Positions 34,909 to 41,417 of a stretch of 41,417 nucleotides of DNA are shown here, piece by piece. Each line of letters opens with the position of its first letter. Position 1 is the first letter of the stretch. Origin of the DNA: RGIG7111 sp036839975 (GTDB lineage Bacteria > Bacillota > Clostridia > Peptostreptococcales > Anaerovoracaceae). The notes under the pieces were generated by a model. It did no database searches. It was not told the origin of the DNA and saw nothing but the letters and a program-made list of their open reading frames with translations. The DNA lies in the NCBI GenBank assembly GCA_036839975.1, contig DAISVU010000014.1, positions 1 to 41,417 on the forward strand. Direction: 5' to 3'. A program made the position numbers and the translations under genes.

Positions 34909-36000
34909 ATGAATAAAGGAAGAGCCTATAATTTTTCGGCAGGTCCGTCGATGCTACCTCTTGATGTTATAGAGGAAGTTGCGGAACAGCTCCCTGATTA
35001 TAAAGGCTGCGGCGAATCTGTAATGGAAATGAGCCACAGATCTGAAGAATTCACAGAGATAATTGAAAATGCGGAGGCTGATCTGAGAGAATTGCTGTCG
35101 ATCCCGGAAAACTATAAAGTGATGTTTCTGCAGGGAGGCGCTACGCTGCAGTTCTCGATGATCCCGATGAATCTGATGACGGGTTCAAAGAAAGCCGACT
35201 ATATCGTGTCGGGTTCGTGGGCAAAGAAGGCTGCCAAAGAAGCTGAAAAATTCGGTGATGTAAGGATCGTTGCGACATCGGAACCGGATACGTTCACGTA
35301 TATACCGAAACCGGTAAAAGAAGAATTCAGACTCGATGCGGATTACGTTCATATAACATTCAACAATACTATATACGGGACACATTTCAACGATTACATG
35401 CTCGATACGGGTGATGTGCCGATTGTGGCGGACATGTCTTCATGCATACTGTCTGAAGAGGTGGATGTGACCCGGTACGGACTGATATATGCCGGCGCGC
35501 AAAAGAATATAGGACCTGCCGGCATGACGATAGTGATTGTGAGAGAGGATCTGCTGGGCAGGGCTCCTGCAGACATACCGACTTATATGGACTATAAGAT
35601 ACACGCGGACAACGGCTCCACATATAACACGCCGCCATGCTTTTCTGTATACGTTGCAGGTGAAGTGTTCAAACATATAAAGAGGAACGGCGGGGTAAAA
35701 CCGCTGCATGAGCTGAATGTCAGGAAAGCTCGGAAACTCTATGATTATATAGATGGAAGCAGCATGTATAACTGTCCTGTTGCAAAAGAAGACAGATCGC
35801 TTATGAATGTTGTCTTCGTAACAGGTGACAAAGGCCTTGACGAGAAGTTTGTTGCGGCGGCAAGAGAAGAAAATATGCACAACTTGAACGGACATCGTTC
35901 GATAGGAGGCATGAGAGCGAGCATCTATAATGCAATGCCTGAAGCAGGCGTTGATAAACTGATAAATTTCATGAAGAAGTTTGAAGAAGAGAACAGATAA
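34909..36000 (+). CDS. serC: Phosphoserine aminotransferase
   Basis: A 363-residue PLP enzyme that converts 3-phosphohydroxypyruvate and glutamate to phosphoserine. Landmarks: YNFSAGPSMLPLDVIEE, the phosphate/PLP region LQGGATLQFSMIPMNL, the PLP-binding Lys in YAGAQKNIGPAG, and the end motif HRSIGGMRASIYNAMP. The start at 34909 follows GGAGGAG; an upstream ATG at 34882 lacks a site. Its stop overlaps the uvrC start by one base (TAATG). Confidence 0.96.
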   Translation: MNKGRAYNFSAGPSMLPLDVIEEVAEQLPDYKGCGESVMEMSHRSEEFTEIIENAEADLRELLSIPENYKVMFLQGGATLQFSMIPMNLMTGSKKADYIVSGSWAKKAAKEAEKFGDVRIVATSEPDTFTYIPKPVKEEFRLDADYVHITFNNTIYGTHFNDYMLDTGDVPIVADMSSCILSEEVDVTRYGLIYAGAQKNIGPAGMTIVIVREDLLGRAPADIPTYMDYKIHADNGSTYNTPPCFSVYVAGEVFKHIKRNGGVKPLHELNVRKARKLYDYIDGSSMYNCPVAKEDRSLMNVVFVTGDKGLDEKFVAAAREENMHNLNGHRSIGGMRASIYNAMPEAGVDKLINFMKKFEEENR

Positions 36001-37865
36001 TGTTTGACATAGACGAAAACCTAAAAAAACTCCCGGATTCTCCGGGAGTTTATATGCACAGGGATAAATTGGGGAATGTCATATATGTAGGAAAGGCGAT
36101 ATCGCTTAAAAACCGCGTGCGCCAGTATTTTCGTTCGCAAAAGACCATGGATGCAAAGGTACGCTCCATGGTATCAAGCATAGAAGAATTTGAATACATA
36201 ACGACCGGAAGCGAGATGGAGGCGCTCATACTTGAGTGTAATCTAATAAAAAAATACAAGCCAAAGTACAATGTGCTTCTTCGCGATGACAAGACATATC
36301 CGTATATAAAGGTGACTGTAAAGGAGGATTTCCCGCGTCTTACAAAGACTCGCCTGATAAAAAGGGACGGTGCCAAATACTTCGGACCGTACAGCGATAC
36401 GGGTGCGGTAAATCAGATGGTAGACGTCTTGAATACTGTGTATGCGCTGAAAAAATGCCCTATGCAGAAATTCAATGCAGAGCATAGACCATGTCTGAAT
36501 TATCATATTGGCCGGTGCAGCGGTGTATGTTCCGGAAATGCAGATCGCGATAAATATATGGAGCGCGTAGAGCAGGTGTTGGACTTTTTAAAAGGCAGGA
36601 ACAAAGAACTTGAGACTTATCTGAAGAATAGAATGTCTGCGGCCTCAGAGGCGCTGGATTATGAGAGAGCAGCGGACTTCAGAGATCAGCTGGCAGCTCT
36701 GCATGCGCTTGAGGAAAAGCAGCGTGTCGTGTTAAAGGACAGCAGTGATCTTGACCTCATAATGGTTGTGGGCGGTGAGCGCGAAAGACATGTAGTGCTG
36801 TTTTCGGTAAGAGAAGGAAAACTGATTGATCGTCAGATATACGAGATGCAGTACAGAGGTGAAGATACTTCGGAGGATATGATCTCCGCATTTATAAAGC
36901 AGCATTACAGTGAGGGATTCAATGTGCCTAGCGGGATACTGCTTGAGAAGATGCCGAAAGATGCTTTGCTGATGGAAGAATATCTGCACAGTCTTAGCGG
37001 AAGGTCAGTGAACATATCGGTGCCGAAAAAAGGTGAAAGAAAAGCTCTTTTATCGCTGGCGCTGCGTGATGCTGCGGAGATGACAAAAACGATAGACGAA
37101 CGTATAGAAGCACATGAGAGACGCAGGCTGGATATCGGAAGGGAAATATTCAATCTGCTGCTTGAGATGGGGAAGGCTCCGGCTGCGGAATACAGCGGGC
37201 ACGATTTCAGGTTGGAAGCATACGACATATCCAATACGAACGGTGTGGATACGGTGGGAGCGATGGTCGTATTCAAAGGCTTGCTTCCGCAGAAGAATGA
37301 TTACAGAAAATTCAAGGTAAGGACTGTTGAGGGACCGAACGATTACGGAAGCATGCAGGAGATACTGGTAAGAAGGCTTAAGCGTGCCGCGAAAGGTGAC
37401 AAGGGATTTGTGACTTTTCCGGATCTGATACTTGTAGATGGAGGCAAGGGACATGTGACTGCAGCTGAGACCGCAGTAAAGGCGTTTGGAAAAGATATTG
37501 CTCTGGCTGGAATGGTTAAGGATGACAGACATAGAACGCGTGCACTGGTGTTTCAAAAAGACGGTGACACTGTTGAGATATCACTGAAAAGACATCCGCT
37601 TTTATACAAATACATAGGAACGATACAGGAAGAGGTTCATCGATTTGCAATAGACTACCACAGGAAACTCAGAGGAAATTCAATGCTTACATCAGTCCTT
37701 GACGAAATAGCCGGCATAGGCCCTGTAACACGAAATGCGCTACTTGCACATTTCGGAAGCGTCGATGCGATCAGAGAAGCTTCCAGGGAGCAGTTGATGG
37801 AGGTAAAGGGTATTACTGACAAGCTTTCAGGAAACATAATTGCTTTTTTTGATAACAGCAAGTGA
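36000..37865 (+). CDS. uvrC: Excinuclease ABC subunit C
   Basis: A 621-residue nucleotide excision repair nuclease. Domains in order: GIY-YIG nuclease (GVYMHRDKLGNVIYVGKA, residues 16-33, making the 3' cut), a Cys-rich region (CPMQKFNAEHRPCLNYHIGRC), UVR motif (LDYERAADFRDQLAAL) for UvrB binding, an RNase H-like domain (AYDISNTNGVDTVGAM and LILVDGGKGHV, making the 5' cut) and two helix-hairpin-helix motifs at the end (IAGIGPVTRNALLAHFGS). The start is coupled to serC. Confidence 0.97.
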   Translation: MFDIDENLKKLPDSPGVYMHRDKLGNVIYVGKAISLKNRVRQYFRSQKTMDAKVRSMVSSIEEFEYITTGSEMEALILECNLIKKYKPKYNVLLRDDKTYPYIKVTVKEDFPRLTKTRLIKRDGAKYFGPYSDTGAVNQMVDVLNTVYALKKCPMQKFNAEHRPCLNYHIGRCSGVCSGNADRDKYMERVEQVLDFLKGRNKELETYLKNRMSAASEALDYERAADFRDQLAALHALEEKQRVVLKDSSDLDLIMVVGGERERHVVLFSVREGKLIDRQIYEMQYRGEDTSEDMISAFIKQHYSEGFNVPSGILLEKMPKDALLMEEYLHSLSGRSVNISVPKKGERKALLSLALRDAAEMTKTIDERIEAHERRRLDIGREIFNLLLEMGKAPAAEYSGHDFRLEAYDISNTNGVDTVGAMVVFKGLLPQKNDYRKFKVRTVEGPNDYGSMQEILVRRLKRAAKGDKGFVTFPDLILVDGGKGHVTAAETAVKAFGKDIALAGMVKDDRHRTRALVFQKDGDTVEISLKRHPLLYKYIGTIQEEVHRFAIDYHRKLRGNSMLTSVLDEIAGIGPVTRNALLAHFGSVDAIREASREQLMEVKGITDKLSGNIIAFFDNSK

Positions 37866-37960
37866 GGACTGCGGCGAGAACAGTTTTTACGCAACATGCT
37901 GATGTAATACTTGTTGTTGAAATATAATATTTGTTTGATATGAGAGGAAATGAGGAAAAC

Positions 37961-39799
37961 ATGGAAAAAGGAATAATACGAAAAAATAGCGGGGACAAGC
38001 TTCAGTTAAGAATAATGCTGATTCTGACGCCGCTGTTCTGCTGTCTTCTGACAAGGGCGAATTCTGGAGAAACTTTGATTCAGACTTTTTCAAGGCTTCC
38101 GTCTGTTTGCGGCATAATAGATATCTTTTTGATAACGGCAGTCATGATTATAATATATGCTTTTTGTAACAGGGTCGGAGCGACTATCATAATAACGGTG
38201 ATGTTCTTCTATTTGTTTACGCTTGTAAATCACCTGCTGATACAGTTCAGGGGCATACCGTTAATCGCTACGGATTTCAAATCTGTAGGTACTGCCATAG
38301 ATGTTGCCGGAAGCTACAGCCCGGAGGTCGACAAGACGGGAGTAATTGAGGCGGTGGCGGTTGTCATATGGATCGTTCTTGTTGTTTCGTTCAAAGGATA
38401 CAAAGGCACAGGGAAGAAGGGCAGAATAACGGTCGTGGCTGCTGCGCTTGCATGCGTTGCGGTATTTTACGGACTCTTTTTTGTGGCAGATTTCACTAAG
38501 GAATATAAATATTCGGTACTTGGAGTCAATCCGTTGAAATCGTATACGCGCAATGGCCATGTTTACTCATTTGCAGTATCCGCGACATCTGTAAGAGTTG
38601 AGAAACCGGACGGCTATTCGCAGAATGAGGCTGCGAGGATCGCCTCGTTGTACAACTCTGATAAAAAGAAAATAGGCGCGGCCGTTACCAGCAAGACTCC
38701 GAATATTATAGTAATAATGAATGAGTCGTTTTCGGAACCTGCGGAACATGGAGCGTTTAAGACATCAAAGAAATATATGCCGTTTTACAACAGTTTGAAT
38801 AGAAATACTGTTAAGGGAACATTGCATACATCGATATACGGCGGCAGCACGTCCGACTCGGAATATGAATTCCTGACGGGGAATACTATGAAATACTTTC
38901 CTGTAAATGCAGTACCGTATTATTATATAGAGGACTCGATACCGACGCTCGAGACGACACTGGAAGATCAAGGTTACGGTGGACTCGAGGCGTTCCATCC
39001 GGGGAAACCAAGTTCATATGACAGAGTGAACGTGTATCCGCGCCTGGGGTTTAAAAAATATTTTTTTAAGAACGATGTTAAAGATCCGGTATATGTCGGA
39101 AATTTTATATCAGACAAGAGCGATTACGAATACGTTATTTCACGCTATGAAAAATACAGAAAAACAGGAAGCAAAAAACCCTACTTCATGTTCAACGTTA
39201 CTATCCAGAACCACGGGGAGTATAACCGGTCGAAAAAAATAAATGACCCTATAAAAATAAAAAGTGACGGGCTTGAGGATACTAAGGCTGAGATATATCT
39301 CAGCATGATCAGGATGTCTGATGATGCTTTAAAAAAGCTGATCGCATATTTCAAAAATGTTAAGGAACCGACTGTCGTAGTTCTGTACGGTGACCATCAA
39401 CCGCATCTTGAAGAATTCTGTACGGCAGTTTACAAGAGGAGCGGCATTAAGGAACCTGCACTTGAGCAGGAAGAACGAAGCTACCGTGTGCCGTTTATGA
39501 TATGGGCAAATTACGATATAGAAGAGAAAAGTGGAGTCAATATGAGCATGAACTATTTTTCGTCTTATCTGCTTGACACTCTCGATATGAACATGACCGG
39601 CTACAGCAAATTTCTGCTTTCAATGAAAGATAAACTGCCGATAGTTTCTAACACCTGCTATTCAGACAGCGGCGGCAGGTACTTCAGCTGGGGTGAAAAA
39701 TCAAAGTATACGGAGATTCTCGAGAAGTATAGGATTCTGCAGTATAACTATGTTATAGATAATAAAAACTGCATTAAGAACTTCTTTGAACTGATGTGA
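37961..39799 (+). CDS. LTA synthase/sulfatase family membrane protein
   Basis: A 612-residue protein with about five membrane segments in the first ~200 residues and an extracellular sulfatase-fold domain. Motifs: IIVIMNESFSEP (metal-binding Glu), GGSTSDSEYEFLTG with the nucleophile Thr, FNVTIQNHGEY, and VVLYGDHQPH (Asp-His metal ligands). LtaS-type enzymes use phosphatidylglycerol as donor of glycerol phosphate for teichoic acids or of other phospho-groups for glycans. The start at 37961 follows AATGAGG; an ATG at 37931 is also in frame. It stands alone behind uvrC. Confidence 0.88.
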   Translation: MEKGIIRKNSGDKLQLRIMLILTPLFCCLLTRANSGETLIQTFSRLPSVCGIIDIFLITAVMIIIYAFCNRVGATIIITVMFFYLFTLVNHLLIQFRGIPLIATDFKSVGTAIDVAGSYSPEVDKTGVIEAVAVVIWIVLVVSFKGYKGTGKKGRITVVAAALACVAVFYGLFFVADFTKEYKYSVLGVNPLKSYTRNGHVYSFAVSATSVRVEKPDGYSQNEAARIASLYNSDKKKIGAAVTSKTPNIIVIMNESFSEPAEHGAFKTSKKYMPFYNSLNRNTVKGTLHTSIYGGSTSDSEYEFLTGNTMKYFPVNAVPYYYIEDSIPTLETTLEDQGYGGLEAFHPGKPSSYDRVNVYPRLGFKKYFFKNDVKDPVYVGNFISDKSDYEYVISRYEKYRKTGSKKPYFMFNVTIQNHGEYNRSKKINDPIKIKSDGLEDTKAEIYLSMIRMSDDALKKLIAYFKNVKEPTVVVLYGDHQPHLEEFCTAVYKRSGIKEPALEQEERSYRVPFMIWANYDIEEKSGVNMSMNYFSSYLLDTLDMNMTGYSKFLLSMKDKLPIVSNTCYSDSGGRYFSWGEKSKYTEILEKYRILQYNYVIDNKNCIKNFFELM

Positions 39800-39861
39800 T
39801 GTAAAATGATAGCGACTCATGCATAATATTATGTTGCCATCGAAGCATGGAAATGGTATAT

Positions 39862-39891
39862 TTGTAGACATGAAAAGGGTACTCATATAGT
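39862..39891 (+). promoter_or_regulatory. Possible promoter for the DUF1292 gene
   Basis: TTGTAG (39862-39867) and TATAGT (39886-39891) with an 18-base spacer, about 55 bases upstream of the ATG. Confidence 0.45.
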
Positions 39892-39945
39892 AGGGCATGT
39901 GTGATTTTTTGAAATAAAACTACCATATAAACGGAGGGAAAAAAT

Positions 39946-40245
39946 ATGGCAAACCAAAATGACAATTCTAACAACCCGGATGTGGACGAAGAAGCGGAAG
40001 ATTATATAACTTTGGAATTTGACGACGGGACTGAAAAGGAATGCACTGTGATGGGCATCTTTCAGGCTTTCGGAGAAGAATTTATAGCACTTATACCGGA
40101 TGATGAAAACGGTGATGTATATATCTACGGATATAAAGAGGTAAGTGATGATGAATTTGAACTCGTTGATATTGAAGATGATGAGAAGTTCAATAAGGTA
40201 GCAGCGGAATTTGAAAAGATCGTAAATGAAGATGCTGAACAATAG
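39946..40245 (+). CDS. DUF1292 domain-containing protein
   Basis: A 99-residue, very acidic protein. The family pattern is ITLEFDDGTEKECTVMGIFQ, then EEFIALIPDDENGDVYIYGYKE and FELVDIEDDEKFNKVAAEFE. DUF1292 proteins are widely conserved in Firmicutes, often beside yrzL/ruvX genes, with unknown function. The start follows CGGAGGG. A hairpin follows the gene. Confidence 0.9.
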   Translation: MANQNDNSNNPDVDEEAEDYITLEFDDGTEKECTVMGIFQAFGEEFIALIPDDENGDVYIYGYKEVSDDEFELVDIEDDEKFNKVAAEFEKIVNEDAEQ

Positions 40246-40276
40246 ACCGGAATTTCTCAAGCAGCCTATTTGCACA

Positions 40277-40318
40277 TATCCGCTGACAGTCAGCAATGAG
40301 CTGAGCCGTCAGCGGATA
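40277..40318. terminator. Strong hairpin between convergent DUF1292 and GH25 genes
   Basis: Perfect 11-bp stem TATCCGCTGAC (40277-40287) / GTCAGCGGATA (40308-40318) with a 20-base loop. The U-tract is weak on both sides, so termination may be inefficient or Rho-assisted. Confidence 0.6.
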
Positions 40319-40365
40319 ATTTAAACTCTGTCGATGCAACGGAGATGCGCATTATGATAAAAATA

Positions 40366-41121
40366 TCAGTAGTGCGTAAATTCCCATGGAGTGCCGTTGA
40401 ATGCGTTGAGGTCTATGTTTGCGCTTTCTCCGCCTCCGAATCCTTTGAGCTTTCCTTTAAATGAGTACTGAAGGAATGTCCATTCTTTGCCGTCAGTGAG
40501 ACTTGCGGGAAAGTCAGGAGCGCTGATCCAGATGTCATAGCTCTTAAAATTGCTACATATGTAATTAGAATAGATATAGGGAGTTGTATAGATGATCGGC
40601 TTTATGCCGTATTCTTTTTCAAGCCTGTCGAGTATGGCGGAAAGAATCCCGCGCAGCTTATGCTTTGGCGGGTGCCTGCCATCCGGAATGTATTTGCCGT
40701 AGAATTCAACATCGACAACGGGCGGCAGCATATCATCTGTTTTATCGACGTGTGATATGAAATTCTCTGCCTGTGATTTTGCAGGAGAATCATAGCTCAT
40801 GAAGTGATAGGCTCCTGCTCGCATATCTGTCTTACGGATGTTTTTCCAGTTCATTTCAAACTTTTCATCAACGTGTGAACTTCCTTCGGTAGCCTTAATG
40901 AATGCAAACTTCATATCCTGATTTTCGACAGTTTTCCAGTCGATATCGCCTTGATAGCTCGAGACATCGACACCGCGTATCGGATACGGATTGTCGGGAT
41001 CGACCCTGTTGCCTTCAATGTATTGAATAAGATACCAAGTACAATATGCTCCTGCGATCACTGCCGCAAGAAGGATAACAAGCATATATTTTTTATTTTT
41101 TGCACTCTTTATTTTGTTCAT
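40366..41121 (-). CDS. Membrane-anchored GH25 lysozyme (muramidase)
   Basis: A 251-residue protein with one N-terminal membrane anchor (about 12-32) and a glycoside hydrolase family 25 domain, which cuts the glycan strands of peptidoglycan. Motifs: RGVDVSSYQGDIDW (Asp52), FIKATEG, GAYHF, and VVDVEFYG with catalytic Asp137 and Glu139. The Tyr-rich IYTTPYIY segment and ESANIDLNAFNG end are typical. I chose the ATG at 41121 (MNKIKSAKNKK); a 37-codon upstream extension in frame has no site and no similarity. The Shine-Dalgarno is weak. Confidence 0.9.
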   Translation of the reverse strand: MNKIKSAKNKKYMLVILLAAVIAGAYCTWYLIQYIEGNRVDPDNPYPIRGVDVSSYQGDIDWKTVENQDMKFAFIKATEGSSHVDEKFEMNWKNIRKTDMRAGAYHFMSYDSPAKSQAENFISHVDKTDDMLPPVVDVEFYGKYIPDGRHPPKHKLRGILSAILDRLEKEYGIKPIIYTTPYIYSNYICSNFKSYDIWISAPDFPASLTDGKEWTFLQYSFKGKLKGFGGGESANIDLNAFNGTPWEFTHY

Positions 41122-41279
41122 AAAAAGCTCATTTCTGCACTGGCGTCGACCGGAAAACACCGACTGCACAACACTGTTTTTTTGATTGTATGAAAATATG
41201 ATGTGAATTGCAATAGAATTGCAAAGTTCCAAAGATCATTTTCGTTTTAGAAAATTATTGCCGCCGGCTTAAAAAAAGG

Positions 41280-41308
41280 TTGTTTTGCTGTCGATGCCGT
41301 GGTATATT
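41280..41308 (+). promoter_or_regulatory. Possible promoter for rpmE
   Basis: TTGTTT (41280-41285) and TATATT (41303-41308) with a 17-base spacer, about 90 bases before the rpmE start. Confidence 0.4.
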
Positions 41309-41398
41309 ATGTGAGCTGTCGAATAAATCGCATCGATCGAGTGCGGTCTTGCAGCAAATATGAAAGGCATTGCCTGAGCAGGAAAGAGGTGAAAAAGC

Positions 41399-41417
41399 AT
41401 GAAGGAAGGAATCCATC
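41399..41417 (+). CDS. rpmE: Ribosomal protein L31, N-terminal fragment (runs off the right edge)
   Basis: The last 19 bases read MKEGIH from an ATG at 41399, preceded by AAAGAGGTG at a good distance. MKEGIHP is the usual start of bacterial L31. Only six codons are visible. Confidence 0.8.

Noticed and set aside
1..41417. CRISPR array inside the window
   Set aside because: No regularly spaced direct repeats were seen; the array should be left of position 1.

Overview
The window looks like a chromosomal segment of a low-to-moderate G+C anaerobic Firmicute of class Clostridia. An Eubacteriales lineage near Mogibacterium/Anaerovoracaceae is a guess from gene style, not proven. Pointers are the CD1871A-type CXXC peptide beside a 4Fe-4S membrane protein, a clostridial-type SerA, a DUF2520 (PanG-type) ketopantoate reductase with panBCD, an energy-coupling factor (ECF) transporter, a DUF1292 protein, InlB-repeat and MBG/FN3-type surface proteins, and strong AGGAGG-like ribosome binding sites. 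The left ~6 kb is visibly more A+T-rich than the rest.

Layout. 1-5163: end of a type II CRISPR-Cas locus, with the first codons of cas2, then cas1 and cas9 on the minus strand, and a divergent tracrRNA with its own promoter and terminator. No CRISPR array is inside the window; it should lie beyond position 1. 5164-6099: a decayed zone holding a frameshifted C-terminal scrap of an ABC exporter. 6100-13853 (minus): a secreted 5'-nucleotidase-like protein that has lost its metal ligands, then a methyltransferase / MoxR ATPase / DUF58 / membrane protein / InlB-repeat lipoprotein operon. 13979-17059 (minus): a complete ECF importer (EcfA1, EcfA2, EcfT and an S component). 17693-20838 (plus): panG-panB-panC-panD, a full pantoate-to-pantothenate set. 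21176-23797: an AlkD-like DNA repair protein, then a wrecked feoA-feoB ferrous iron locus. 23906-26411: a Wzm/Wzt polysaccharide exporter pair, a CmpB-type membrane protein and tRNA-Leu(CAG). 26455-28127 (minus): redoxin lipoprotein / 4Fe-4S membrane protein / CXXC peptide operon. 28376-29300: a Pho-box promoter driving a pstS'-'phoR deletion chimera. 29367-32485 (minus): two related lipoproteins and a cation diffusion facilitator. 32804-41417: rdgB, divergent serA and serC, uvrC, an LtaS-type sulfatase, DUF1292, a membrane-anchored GH25 lysozyme, and the start of rpmE at the right edge.

How it fits together. The main theme I see is lineage-specific gene decay next to a working housekeeping core. 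Three separate loci (ABC exporter, feoAB, pst-pho) are reduced to remnants. The iron and phosphate remnants carry deletion joints that can be read directly, plus frameshifts in homopolymer runs. Pantothenate synthesis, the ECF importer, serine synthesis, UvrC and the CRISPR effector genes all look intact. The strongest candidates for something unusual are the pstS-phoR chimera still sitting behind a Pho-box array, the feoA/feoB deletion joint, the non-metal-binding nucleotidase-like exoprotein, and the palindrome over the tracrRNA -10 region.
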